A DNA stretch of 61,965 nucleotides from an uncultured Prevotella sp. (GCA_905233985.1 CAJOFA010000010.1:1-61965), one strand, 5' to 3'; counted from the first letter of the stretch, positions 15,657-23,876 are shown. Numbers and translations: made by a program. Notes: generated by a model from the sequence alone, not told the origin.

Positions 15657-16394
15657 TTACTGTGCCGTATGTTGTTTGAGAAACTGCTCAAAAGCAGGAC
15701 GGAAGGCTTCGGTGACGTGGATAATCTCTTCGCCGATGTAGATGCAGTCGTTGCGGTCCACCTTACGAATCTTATCAAGAGCAACGATATAAGAACGATG
15801 AACCCGCATGAAGCGGTCGGAGGGTAGCATGTCCTCAACGGCCTTCATGGTCATGTGGGTAATGAGTGGACGTGACTGCGACTGCACGTAGAACATGACG
15901 TAATCCTTCATGCCGCTGACGTAAATAATATCATCCGTCTGCAACTGTCTCAGTTCACCGTCAACACGGATGAAAAGGGTATTCTTTGGGTGGAGGGTGG
16001 AGGGTGGAGGGTTAAAGGAGATATGTTCTTGCGCTTGAGGTATTCTCCCTCCACCCTCTGCCTTCTCTACTGCCGTCAGGAACTTGTTGTAACGCACGGG
16101 CTTAAGCAGGTAATCGACGGCAGACACCTCGTAACTTTCGAAGGCATACTCCTTGAAGGCTGTAGTGAATATGACCTTGGTCTGCGGAGGCAGCATGTGG
16201 GCCAGCTCCATTCCGTTGAGGTCAGGCATCTGGATATCAAGGAAGATGAGGTCAACGGGTGACTCCCGCAGGGCGGAAAGGGCTTCGACGCTGTCGGTAT
16301 AAGTACCGACGAGTTGTAGCGTAGGCGTCCGTTTCACGAAAGACTCCAACAGCTTGACAGCTAACGGCTCGTCATCGACAATGATACAGGTCAT
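15657..16394 (-). CDS. LytTR-family response regulator
   Basis: A 245-residue regulator. The receiver domain (residues about 1-115) has DDEP, the phospho-acceptor Asp in FLDIQMPDLNG and Lys in LLKPV. The LytTR DNA-binding domain (about 145-240) includes DIIYVSGMKDYVMFY and RFMRVHRSYIV. The linker, residues about 120-145, is encoded by tandem GTGGAGG words and their inverted copy. It is co-transcribed with the histidine kinase upstream (21-base gap) and the phosphoethanolamine transferase downstream (2-base gap), which suggests direct control of envelope modification. Confidence 0.93.
   Translation of the reverse strand: MTCIIVDDEPLAVKLLESFVKRTPTLQLVGTYTDSVEALSALRESPVDLIFLDIQMPDLNGMELAHMLPPQTKVIFTTAFKEYAFESYEVSAVDYLLKPVRYNKFLTAVEKAEGGGRIPQAQEHISFNPPPSTLHPKNTLFIRVDGELRQLQTDDIIYVSGMKDYVMFYVQSQSRPLITHMTMKAVEDMLPSDRFMRVHRSYIVALDKIRKVDRNDCIYIGEEIIHVTEAFRPAFEQFLKQHTAQ
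15988..16062 (-). repeat. Inverted pair of GTGGAGG words in the response-regulator linker
   Basis: GGGTGGAGGG is repeated in tandem at 15988-16013, and CTCCCTCCACCCTC lies at 16045-16058. The 12-mer GAGGGTGGAGGG and its reverse complement are both present, so the linker RNA could fold back. The segment is coding, in frame, and corresponds to GGGRIPQAQ...NPPPSTLHPK. Confidence 0.6.
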
Positions 16395-16398
16395 ATTG

Positions 16399-16428
16399 AT
16401 TTACGATTTTCGGATTTACGATTTACGA
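16399..16428 (-). repeat. Word repeat at the kinase/regulator junction
   Basis: GATTTACGATTTTC and GGATTTACGATTTACGAC form a triple ATTTACG word. The stop codon of the histidine kinase (16416-16418) lies inside it, so the last residues of the kinase (SRKS) are repeat-derived. Confidence 0.55.
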
Positions 16429-17483
16429 CTTAACTCCAGAGTGATTTTTATCTGATAGATGTTATCTTCGCTGATGGTCTGCTCCCAGGTGTAACGATGC
16501 GGATAGAGCAGGTCGAGACGCCGACGGGTGTTATCCAGCCCTATGCCTGAGCCGCTACGGTTCTGCTCATCCTTGGGGAAGTTGGTATTCTGACAGCAGA
16601 AGGTTATCTGGTCGGCTGTCGCATCCAGACGGATATCAACCATTGAGTTGCGGTTGCTGCTGACCCCATGCTTAAAGGCATTCTCTATGATGGAGATAAA
16701 GAGCAGAGGGGCTATTTCTAATTGAGAATTAAGCATAGAGAATTGTGCATTGACTTCCGTCTTCTCATTGCAGCGCAACTTCATCAGCTCCACGTAGTTA
16801 CGCATGAAGTCTATTTCACCTTGCAGGGGAACGGTCTCGTGACGTGTCTCGTACATGGCATAGCGCAGCAGGTCGCTGAGTTGGGCGATGGCATCCTGAG
16901 CCTTGTCAGCATCTATCTGTACAAGCGACGAGATATTGTTCAGCGTATTGAACAGGAAATGGGGGTTCAGCTGGTTCTTCAGCCATTCCAGTTCTGCCTC
17001 AGTACGTTTCTGCTGCTCTTCCTTCAGCTGGCGCTTGAGGGAGATGGTGCGGTACATGTGTTGACCGAGCAGGGCGATGGCGGCCAACAGCACATACATA
17101 AAGATGTTCAGTACGGATGTGGAGTAGTAGCTGGTCAGCGCATAACGTTTGGCGTTTTCGTTGGGGATATTATTGATGTATGCCAATGCATCACTGCCGA
17201 AGTAATGCCAGGCAAGAAGTCCGAAGATGACGGCATTGCCCAACCAGAACAGCCACTTCCGCTCCTTGTAATAGCCAAAGGGAATGAGGATAAAGGAGTT
17301 GATGAAGAAGATGGCAGCCGGAATCCACATGATGCGGAAAGAGAAGCGGAGGGAGTTGATGACGTCGTCCCAGTTGTTGTTGGCAGCAAAGGCGGAGATG
17401 GCTGGTACTATCAGGAATACCAGCCATGCTGCCACTTGCAGACCATAAAACAATATCTCGCTTTTGGTGATTCTTGCTTTCAT
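16416..17483 (-). CDS. LytS/YehU-type sensor histidine kinase
   Basis: A 355-residue membrane kinase. Four predicted membrane helices lie in the first about 160 residues (LQVAAWLVFLIVPAISAF; IMWIPAAIFFINSFILIPF; WLFWLGNAVIFGLLAWHYF; VLNIFMYVLLAAIALLG). The His_kinase domain has LNPHFLFNTLNNISSL with the phospho-acceptor His. The ATPase domain has IENAFKHG and GSGIGLDNTRRRL. The start at 17483 is favoured because a TATCTTTGC promoter ends 3 bases before that ATG, making the mRNA probably leaderless. Residues encoded at 16719-16753 (NAQFSMLNSQLEI) are wordy and look substituted into the N-box approach. Confidence 0.92.
   Translation of the reverse strand: MKARITKSEILFYGLQVAAWLVFLIVPAISAFAANNNWDDVINSLRFSFRIMWIPAAIFFINSFILIPFGYYKERKWLFWLGNAVIFGLLAWHYFGSDALAYINNIPNENAKRYALTSYYSTSVLNIFMYVLLAAIALLGQHMYRTISLKRQLKEEQQKRTEAELEWLKNQLNPHFLFNTLNNISSLVQIDADKAQDAIAQLSDLLRYAMYETRHETVPLQGEIDFMRNYVELMKLRCNEKTEVNAQFSMLNSQLEIAPLLFISIIENAFKHGVSSNRNSMVDIRLDATADQITFCCQNTNFPKDEQNRSGSGIGLDNTRRRLDLLYPHRYTWEQTISEDNIYQIKITLELSRKS
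16719..16753 (-). repeat. In-frame AATTCTCAATT-type word in the histidine kinase
   Basis: The plus strand reads TAATTGAGAATTAAGC then ATAGAGAATTGTGCATTGA, encoding AQFSMLNSQLEI. GAGAATT occurs twice. The similar intergenic word ATTGAGAGTTGAAAGTTG lies upstream of the same gene at 17511-17535. Confidence 0.5.
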
Positions 17484-17495
17484 GCTGCAAAGATA
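17484..17495 (-). promoter_or_regulatory. Leaderless promoter of the histidine-kinase operon
   Basis: TATCTTTGC on the minus strand is followed by AGC and the ATG. The transcription start expected 4-6 bases after TTTG falls on or next to the start codon. The -33 region is occupied by a wordy repeat (17511-17535) rather than by a clear TTTG. Confidence 0.65.
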
Positions 17496-17510
17496 CATAA
17501 AAAGTTTATA

Positions 17511-17535
17511 ATTGAGAGTTGAAAGTTGAAAGTTT
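17511..17535. repeat. Intergenic word repeat upstream of the kinase
   Basis: ATTGAGAGTTGAAAGTTGAAAGTT holds tandem GTTGAAA units in the -33 to -50 region of the kinase promoter and immediately after the barrel-protein stop region. Confidence 0.5.
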
Positions 17536-17543
17536 TTTATTTT

Positions 17544-20030
17544 TTACATTCCACCTCCGATGTTCGTCGTGTTGCTGTTGATGCGTTCCTCATTGGTCTC
17601 GTGCTCCATGTAGTCGCTCTGCACGCGGCTCTGGAACTGCTTCATCTGCTTCTTCGTGTTGCCGAAGGTGAAGCTGACGGTCAGCGATACCTGACTGATG
17701 GGCACCTGTATCTTCATGTGGTTGGTGAAGTCGGCTGCCTGACTGGAGCTCTCGATATTCAGGCAACCGCCCTTGGAGAGTCCGACGATGCCCTGAACGC
17801 CGACGGTCAGACGGTCGTCGAGGAATGACTTGGTCAGCGAGCCGGTCAGCAGATTGAAGCCTGAGCTCCACCCCTGCAGCGTATAGCTCTTGCTGGACGT
17901 GATGGCGAAGAGACTCATCTTGACGTCGGCAGGCAGCGTCTGCTGTAAGCCTGCCATCAGGTTATACTGCCATCCGTTGTTGCTGACATCGAGGGCATCG
18001 CTGCTCAGGTCGGTATAACTGACGCCGCCGTTCATGAAGATGCGCGTGTTCTTCAGCGGCATCCATGAGGCGTAGAGGTTCAGCGAGGTGAGACTGCGAT
18101 GGCCTACATTGCCGTAGGTGGTGTTCAACAGATTGTCCTTGTAGAAGCTGTACTGCTCAATGCCGTTGTTACAGAACGACTGGGTGAGCTTGGCGTTCAG
18201 CATGATTTTCGGGGTGTACATATTGAATACCAGTCCGATGCTGTGTGACTTCTCCACGTCAAGGTCGCTGTTACCGTAAACGAGTGCCGTGGGGTTGGTA
18301 CGGTCCACATAGGGGTTGAGGTATGAGATACCCGGACGTGCTATGCGCATATTATAGGTAACACCGAGGTTGGTGGTGGGACCGAACGAATAGCTGAGGG
18401 ATGCCGAGGGAATGAGGTTGCCATAGTTCGTGCTGAAGTCGCCGGTGTTGCCCAGACGGTACTCGATGCTCTGCCAGGTGTGCTCATAGCGCAGACCTGT
18501 CTTCAGACCGAAGTCACCGAAATGTCCGTCATACTCCAAGTAAGCGGCACCGATGCTGCTGTTATGGCTGTAGTCCATGCTCATGCCTTCGTTATAGACA
18601 TCATGGAGGTAATACTTGGCGTCAGAGTTGGAGATGCGGGCAGAAAACTTCGCACCATAGCTCAGCTTGTGCAGCGACGACAGCGGGGTGGTAAAGTCGG
18701 CCTGCAAGGTGTGATCTGTGGTGTGCTCGCTGTTGTCCGAGTAACGATTGGTAAGGTCGATGAATGTTGAATACTGGGGGTCGAGATTGGGCATTTCGAA
18801 GTTGCTCCACTGCTCGGTGCTGGTTGGTGCTGTCGAGAACTGATAGGTGATGGCCATGCTGCTAGTGCGCTCACGGTTGAAGAAGCGCTGATAGTCCAGG
18901 CTTCCCGTGAAGGAGGTCCGTTTGGTGCGCATGTCGTCTGTCTGAGTGTAGTTTAAGCCCGTACCGTAGATGCCACCACCCATATTGGTAGTCGATGTGC
19001 TGAGGCTCTTGATGTTCATGTTATTCACAGAGAGCATCATATTCACGGAACTCATGGAGTCGAGCTCGTAACCCAGGTTCAGGCTTCCCATGAGGAATGG
19101 CGTCTTAATCTCGGACGAGCTATTCATGGTCATCGTCGAGGTGGCAGTACCCAGCTGCTCGCGCTCCATCGTGACATCGGTGGCACCCGGCTGGTTGTAG
19201 TTATACATCAGGTTGCCGCTGAAGGAGAGCCTATCCTGCTGTCCACTGACGAAAGCTCCGGTGCCCCAGCCACGGTTGCCGATATTGGCACGGACGGTAG
19301 CGTTGTAGCCGTTTAGACTAGCCTGAGCCTCAGCAGTCTTGTTCATGATGATGTTCAGCACGCCACCAGTACCCTCTGCATCATAGGCTGCACCTGGGTT
19401 GGTAATAACCTCTATGTTCTTCACGGCAGCGGCGGGCATGTTCTTGAAAATCATGCTGGCATTGCTGGAGAACATGGCATTGGGCTTGCCATCGACATAT
19501 ATCTTGAAGTTCGACTGGCCGTTCACGGTAATGTTATCCTGTCCGTCAACGGTGACCATAGGCACCTTGCGTAACATGTCGAGCACGGTGTTGGTCTTCG
19601 AGTCCTCGTCCTCAGCCACATTATAGGTCATCTTGTCGGTTTCCATCTTGACCAGTGGCTTCTGGGCTATCACCTCGACGGTGCCCAGCGTCTGACTGTC
19701 GTCATGACAGAGAATGGTACCGAGGTCCAGCGTCGGCTGTCCGTTGAGGGTGAAGGTTACCGTGCGCTGCTGCCAACCGATGCAGTTGGCGGTCAGCACA
19801 AACTGTCCGCTGCCGCTCACTTCCTGACTGATGTGTCCCTCTCCGTCACCTACAGACATAGCGACGGCCTTGGTCATATTACCTTTCTTAAATACGCGTA
19901 TAGTGGCATAGGGGAGTCCCTCCTGCGTCAGGGAGTCAATGAGTAAACCCTTAACGAGGGTGGTTTGTGCTGCTGCTGGCAGAGCCATCATGATGGCTGC
20001 GATGGCCAAAAAAGTCTTTAATGTTTTCAT
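17544..20030 (-). CDS. TonB-receptor-like outer-membrane beta-barrel protein
   Basis: An 828-residue outer-membrane protein with signal peptide MKTLKTFLAIAAIMMALPAA. Residues about 25-110 form a carboxypeptidase-regulatory-like beta-sandwich (GLPYATIRVFKKG). A plug-like domain follows (VLDMLRKVPMVTVDGQDNI; ITNPGAAYDAEGTGGVLNII), and then a long barrel rich in alternating hydrophobic strands. No clear N-terminal TonB box is seen. Family members resemble TonB-dependent receptors without a SusD partner, and there is none here. It has its own TACTTTTGC element and ends just before the histidine-kinase operon. Confidence 0.85.
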   Translation of the reverse strand: MKTLKTFLAIAAIMMALPAAAQTTLVKGLLIDSLTQEGLPYATIRVFKKGNMTKAVAMSVGDGEGHISQEVSGSGQFVLTANCIGWQQRTVTFTLNGQPTLDLGTILCHDDSQTLGTVEVIAQKPLVKMETDKMTYNVAEDEDSKTNTVLDMLRKVPMVTVDGQDNITVNGQSNFKIYVDGKPNAMFSSNASMIFKNMPAAAVKNIEVITNPGAAYDAEGTGGVLNIIMNKTAEAQASLNGYNATVRANIGNRGWGTGAFVSGQQDRLSFSGNLMYNYNQPGATDVTMEREQLGTATSTMTMNSSSEIKTPFLMGSLNLGYELDSMSSVNMMLSVNNMNIKSLSTSTTNMGGGIYGTGLNYTQTDDMRTKRTSFTGSLDYQRFFNRERTSSMAITYQFSTAPTSTEQWSNFEMPNLDPQYSTFIDLTNRYSDNSEHTTDHTLQADFTTPLSSLHKLSYGAKFSARISNSDAKYYLHDVYNEGMSMDYSHNSSIGAAYLEYDGHFGDFGLKTGLRYEHTWQSIEYRLGNTGDFSTNYGNLIPSASLSYSFGPTTNLGVTYNMRIARPGISYLNPYVDRTNPTALVYGNSDLDVEKSHSIGLVFNMYTPKIMLNAKLTQSFCNNGIEQYSFYKDNLLNTTYGNVGHRSLTSLNLYASWMPLKNTRIFMNGGVSYTDLSSDALDVSNNGWQYNLMAGLQQTLPADVKMSLFAITSSKSYTLQGWSSGFNLLTGSLTKSFLDDRLTVGVQGIVGLSKGGCLNIESSSQAADFTNHMKIQVPISQVSLTVSFTFGNTKKQMKQFQSRVQSDYMEHETNEERINSNTTNIGGGM

Positions 20031-20059
20031 CTTTCTTTTGCGTTTTTATTAATTTTGTC

Positions 20060-20068
20060 GCAAAAGTA
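20060..20068 (-). promoter_or_regulatory. -7 element for the barrel protein
   Basis: TACTTTTGC on the minus strand, 29 bases before the ATG at 20030. A CTTG -33-like motif is at the usual 20-base spacing. Confidence 0.6.
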
Positions 20069-20147
20069 GGACAAAAAACTACATCCTCCAAGAAACTTTC
20101 GACGACTTCCTGTGTTTTTTTCGACGAAATGGAACACTTTTCCACTT

Positions 20148-21170
20148 TTACCCCTTCATAAGGAAGGCTTCGATGGCGGTGATGAGCTGATTGTTCTCCC
20201 ACGGCTGCTGTGCCGTCACACGGAAGAACTGATTGCCGAGTCCTTCAAAATCGGAACAGTCGCGGATGAGGATACCGTGCTCGTCAATGAGGTACTGCTT
20301 CAGTTCCGCACTCGTCGCGTTCTCCAGCATGCCGAGCATGAAGGAGCTCTTGCTTTCGAACATACGCAAGCCCCTGATCTTTTTCAGTTCCGAGCGCAAG
20401 CGCTCTGCCTCATTCAGATAGGCATCCAAGTCGGGGATACAGCTCTCGCTGTGCTGCACAAGCCAACGCCCGGCTTCAAGGGCCAATGCGTTGACTGACC
20501 ACGGACGGCGCAACTTGCGCAGACGGCTGATAATAGAAGTGCAAGCCGTCACATAGCCTATCCTAAGACCTGGCACGCCATATTGCTTCGTCATGGAATG
20601 AAGCAGGACAAGATTGGGACGGCTGACGGCTTCGCGGGGTGTGAACAGGGCCTCTCGTGTATATGTTTCATAGGACTGGTCAACAATAAACGTGTACTGA
20701 CGGTTGTGGTTGACCAGATAATCCATAAACCCCATCATCAGCACATTACCCGACGGGTTGTTGGGATTGCACACCCAGTAGAGGCGCTCTTCGGGCAGAT
20801 GACTCAGTTCGTCATTGCGACGATAGCTGACGATATGACCGAACATACTACAGGCTTCGGCATACTCGCCGAAAGTGGGCTGTGGAATGACGCTGGCATA
20901 GCCGCTATAGAGCTGTGCCAGCAGATAGATAGCCTCCGTGACACCACTGGTCACCATGACACACTCGCTGGGAACATGAAGCTGCTCAGCCAACATCCAC
21001 TCCAGTTCGCGCGGCTCTGACTCAGGGTGATGACGCAGACAGTCATCCATGTGCTTGGCCAAATGGTCTTCCAACCCTTGCAAGTCTGCATGGTTATAGC
21101 TGTTGCTGCTGAAGTCAAGCCTTACTTTGTCGCCGTAGCGATTGGCATCGTCGCCGTGTCCGTGTATCAT
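20148..21170 (-). CDS. CobD/HisC-like PLP-dependent aminotransferase-fold decarboxylase
   Basis: A 340-residue fold-I PLP enzyme. MIHGHGDDANRYG resembles the N-terminus of L-threonine-O-3-phosphate decarboxylase (CobD), which makes the aminopropanol linker of cobamides. VTSGVTEAIYLLAQLY and CNPNNPSGN are typical, and SMTKQYGVPGLRIGY holds the PLP lysine. Histidinol-phosphate aminotransferase is the alternative; the GHG start and the neighbouring iron/B12-type ABC ATPase (17 bases upstream) favour CobD. No other cobamide gene or cobalamin riboswitch is visible here. Confidence 0.7.
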   Translation of the reverse strand: MIHGHGDDANRYGDKVRLDFSSNSYNHADLQGLEDHLAKHMDDCLRHHPESEPRELEWMLAEQLHVPSECVMVTSGVTEAIYLLAQLYSGYASVIPQPTFGEYAEACSMFGHIVSYRRNDELSHLPEERLYWVCNPNNPSGNVLMMGFMDYLVNHNRQYTFIVDQSYETYTREALFTPREAVSRPNLVLLHSMTKQYGVPGLRIGYVTACTSIISRLRKLRRPWSVNALALEAGRWLVQHSESCIPDLDAYLNEAERLRSELKKIRGLRMFESKSSFMLGMLENATSAELKQYLIDEHGILIRDCSDFEGLGNQFFRVTAQQPWENNQLITAIEAFLMKG

Positions 21171-21187
21171 ATTGTGAGCGTTATGCG

Positions 21188-21970
21188 TTAAGTGATATGC
21201 TCCACATGTATCGTGAGCGCGGCGGGGTCAAAGACAACGCCAGGGCGCTCAATGAAACTGCTAAACGTTCCGTCAAGAGCAAGCTGCCGGGCGGTTCCGA
21301 TGCTGAGCGACTGGTCGCCCATCAGCCAGATGCGGTCAGCCAACTGCAAGGCCAGCTCTACGTCGTGGGTTGAGAGAAAAACGGTCTTTTGCTCTTCATG
21401 TGCCAGCCGAAGCAGCAGTTGCAGCATCTCCACCTTGCTGGGGAAGTCAAGGAAGGCGGTAGGCTCGTCCAGCAGAATAACGGGCGTCTGCTGAGCCAGC
21501 GCCTTAGCTATCATGACTTTCTGCCGCTCACCGTCACTAAGTGTATGTACCTGCCGATGGCTGAGTGCCTGCATGTCAACAAGGCGCAATGCCTCATCCA
21601 CAATGCGGTGATCATCATCGTTAAGCGAACCCCAGAAACCGGTATATGGCGAGCGTCCCAACTCTACGAGTTCGCTTACCGTCATGTTACGCACATCGGG
21701 CTTCTCGGTGAGCACGACACCGATGGTACGGCTCACCTCCTTGTCGCTGAGGGCGCTGAGCACCTGCTCCCCAATGACTATCTCACCGCCAAGTGCCGGC
21801 TGGAAGGCTGCGAGGGTACGCAGCAAGGTGGATTTTCCGATACCATTACGGCCGAGCAGACACGTCATCTCACCGCCATGAATAGTGGCGTTGATGCCCG
21901 AAGCTACCAGATGTTCGTTGTCTTTCGAGCGGTAGCCGATGGCGAGGTCGTTCAGCCGTAGGTCGTTCAT
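21188..21970 (-). CDS. FecE/BtuD-like ABC transporter ATP-binding protein
   Basis: A 260-residue ATPase. Walker A is LLGRNGIGKSTLLRT, the signature motif LSDGERQKVMIAKAL, Walker B VILLDEPTAFLDF, and the switch histidine is in STHD. The sequence class fits iron-siderophore/cobalamin importers. No permease or binding protein is encoded alongside, so partners must lie elsewhere. It sits between cysS (13 bases) and the CobD-like gene (17 bases), suggesting an operon. Confidence 0.9.
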   Translation of the reverse strand: MNDLRLNDLAIGYRSKDNEHLVASGINATIHGGEMTCLLGRNGIGKSTLLRTLAAFQPALGGEIVIGEQVLSALSDKEVSRTIGVVLTEKPDVRNMTVSELVELGRSPYTGFWGSLNDDDHRIVDEALRLVDMQALSHRQVHTLSDGERQKVMIAKALAQQTPVILLDEPTAFLDFPSKVEMLQLLLRLAHEEQKTVFLSTHDVELALQLADRIWLMGDQSLSIGTARQLALDGTFSSFIERPGVVFDPAALTIHVEHIT

Positions 21971-21983
21971 ATCGTGTTGAGCG

Positions 21984-23480
21984 TTATTTATTCAACTTCC
22001 ATGTGACACCGTCCTTGGTGTCTTTTACCTCAAAGCCGGCAGCAGCCAACTCGTCGCGAATCTGGTCAGAGGTGGCCCAGTCCTTAGCTGCCTTAGCCTT
22101 GGCACGCAGGTCAAGCACCATGTCAACAACTTTACCGAAAGCCTTTTCGCGCTCTTCCTGCTCCTTGCCCCCTGCCCCTTGTTCCTTCAGGCCCAACAGG
22201 TCTTCGGCAAACAGGTGCATGACTTCCTTCAGCTCCTTTAGACAGTCAGCACAGATAGTGGCCTTGTGGTCGATGAGCTTGTTCACCACCGAGCAGGCCT
22301 CAAACAGATAACTCAGCACGAGCGGCGTGGCGAAGTCATCGTTCATGGCATCGTAGCATTTCGTGCGCAGTTCCTTGACCACCTTCTCGGTCTCGGCATC
22401 GCATTGGGCGCTGACGGGCACACGCTCTAAGTCGCTAATACCCTGCATCAGCTTCTGCAGTCCCTTTTCGGCGGCAAGGAGTGCCTCATTAGAGAAGTCA
22501 ACGGTGCCGCGGTAGTGGGCAGAGAGGATGAAGAAACGGATCGTCATAGGTGAGTAAGCCTTCTCCAGCGACTCATGGTTGCCGGTGAAGAACTGCTCCA
22601 GCGTGATGAAATTGCCGAGCGACTTGCCCATCTTCTGTCCGTTGATGGTAATCATGTTGTTATGCATCCAGTACTTCACAGCCTGATGCCCCATAGAAGC
22701 CACGGCTTGTGCTATCTCACACTCATGATGCGGGAAGACGAGATCCATGCCGCCACCATGAATATCAAAATGCTCACCTAAATATTTACGTCCCATTGCC
22801 GTGCACTCACAATGCCAGCCGGGGAAGCCATCGCTCCACGGCGACGGCCAGCGCATGATGTGTTCGGCACTGGCTTTCTTCCATAGTGCGAAGTCTGCCT
22901 GGTTGTGTTTCTCGCCCACACCGGCCAGCGCGCGGCTCTCGTCCTTGATGTTCTCCAAGGAGCGCCCGCTGAGGATGCCATATTTATGCACTTTGTTATA
23001 CGCCTCGATGTCGAAATACACAGAGCCGTTACTCTCGTAGGCAAAACCGTTGTCGAGAATCTGCTGCACGAGTTGCTGCTGCTCGATGATATGGCCTGTG
23101 GCATGCGGCTCGATGCTGGGACGCAGCACGTTCAGCGCATCCATCGCCGTATGATAGCGGTTTGTGTAGTACTGTGCTATCTCCATCGGCTCCAGCTGTT
23201 CCAGCCGTGCCTTCTTCTCAATCTTGTCGTCACCCTCATCGGCATCATGCTCCAAGTGACCGACGTCGGTAATGTTACGGACGTAGCGAACCTTATAGCC
23301 TAAGTGGTTCAGGTAACGGAACACAATATCGAATGTGATGGCTGGACGGGCGTGACCCAGGTGCGGGTCACCATAGACCGTGGGACCACAGACATACATG
23401 CCTACATGGGGCGCGTTCATCGGCTCAAAGCGCTCTTTCTGGCGCGTGAGCGTATTGTAAATAACCAATTTTGATTCCAT
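21984..23480 (-). CDS. cysS: Cysteinyl-tRNA synthetase
   Basis: A 498-residue class I aminoacyl-tRNA synthetase. It has [18 protein letters not shown] with the HIGH-like motif, zinc ligands in the CECTAMG and HHECEIAQ region, and KMGKSLGN as the KMSKS motif. The start [11 protein letters not shown] at 23480 is preferred over 23531, since the latter lies upstream of the promoter TACCTTTGC (23501-23509). Residues after [20 protein letters not shown] come from a wordy repeat in the C-terminal linker, which shares a 15-base word with the C26-M19 gene. Confidence 0.95.
   Translation of the reverse strand: MESKLVIYNTLTRQKERFEPMNAPHVGMYVCGPTVYGDPHLGHARPAITFDIVFRYLNHLGYKVRYVRNITDVGHLEHDADEGDDKIEKKARLEQLEPMEIAQYYTNRYHTAMDALNVLRPSIEPHATGHIIEQQQLVQQILDNGFAYESNGSVYFDIEAYNKVHKYGILSGRSLENIKDESRALAGVGEKHNQADFALWKKASAEHIMRWPSPWSDGFPGWHCECTAMGRKYLGEHFDIHGGGMDLVFPHHECEIAQAVASMGHQAVKYWMHNNMITINGQKMGKSLGNFITLEQFFTGNHESLEKAYSPMTIRFFILSAHYRGTVDFSNEALLAAEKGLQKLMQGISDLERVPVSAQCDAETEKVVKELRTKCYDAMNDDFATPLVLSYLFEACSVVNKLIDHKATICADCLKELKEVMHLFAEDLLGLKEQGAGGKEQEEREKAFGKVVDMVLDLRAKAKAAKDWATSDQIRDELAAAGFEVKDTKDGVTWKLNK
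22155..22190 (-). repeat. In-frame word repeat in cysS
   Basis: The minus strand reads CTGAAGGAACAAGGGGCAGG then GGGCAAGGAGCAGGAAG. The 15-mer AAGGAACAAGGGGCA is identical to a word in the unrelated gene at 35774-35800. It encodes the [12 protein letters not shown] segment between the anticodon-binding helices. Confidence 0.65.
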
Positions 23481-23500
23481 GCTTATTCTGTTTAGTCGGT

Positions 23501-23509
23501 GCAAAGGTA
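23501..23509 (-). promoter_or_regulatory. cysS: cysS -7 element
   Basis: TACCTTTGC on the minus strand, 20 bases before the ATG at 23480. The upstream region is A/T tracts with no clear TTTG. Confidence 0.6.
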
Positions 23510-23543
23510 ATTTATTTTTTTTAAATATCAAATATTAAGGCAC

Positions 23544-23568
23544 AAAAAAAGGGACTTCGCTAAGTCCC
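23544..23568 (-). terminator. Terminator of the small RNA
   Basis: A 7-bp stem GGGACTT/AAGTCCC (23551-23568) with a 4-base loop, followed on the minus strand by seven T. Confidence 0.8.
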
Positions 23569-23607
23569 CGCCTTTGTTAACCTTAAATCTAATACTATGA
23601 AAAACAC
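23544..23607 (-). ncRNA. Candidate small RNA upstream of cysS
   Basis: A compact unit on the minus strand: TATCTTTGC promoter element (23619-23611), about 40 bases including TTTTTCATAGTATTAGATTT and AAGGTTAACAAAG, then a terminator hairpin GGGACTT/AAGTCCC with TTTTTTT. The predicted transcript is about 64 bases with no open frame of note. I recall similar leader-like sequences in other Bacteroidales genomes, but I have not checked this. It could base-pair with mRNAs or act as a cysS upstream regulator. Confidence 0.65.
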
Positions 23608-23775
23608 GTTGCAAAGATAAACGATAATTCGCAAAAATGCAATTATTTCCATAATAAAAAGAACGCGCGGGCGAGTTTCTTGACATAAATCAACCACTTT
23701 TATCGATTAATATCCCATATTTTACGTGGATTTATGCACAAAAAAGACAGAAAAATGCATTTTTTATCCCAAAAG

Positions 23776-23808
23776 TTTGGCCGATTCGAAAAAAGTCCTT
23801 ACCTTTGC
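23776..23808 (+). promoter_or_regulatory. Promoter of the greA leader
   Basis: TTTG (23776-23779), 20 bases, TACCTTTGC (23800-23808): a full consensus Bacteroidota promoter 116 bases upstream of greA. Confidence 0.8.
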
Positions 23809-23811
23809 CGA

Positions 23812-23876
23812 GCAAGAAAACAGACATAGTAAGCAGGGATTCCGACGCGTAGGAGTGTCGGGATTCTTTATTTTTT
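23812..23876 (+). ncRNA. Terminated greA leader / candidate small RNA
   Basis: Between the promoter and greA lies a strong intrinsic terminator, so most transcripts should end as an RNA of about 65 bases. The region before the hairpin reads GAGCAAGAAAACAGACATAG, and there is no start codon with a useful frame. The layout parallels the E. coli greA leader, whose premature termination yields the GraL small RNAs. Whether this RNA acts in trans or only attenuates greA is unknown. Confidence 0.6.
23837..23876 (+). terminator. Intrinsic terminator in the greA leader
   Basis: A 12-bp stem (23837-23848 with 23855-23866, including G-U pairs; loop GTAGGA) followed by TTTATTTTTT. Confidence 0.75.
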
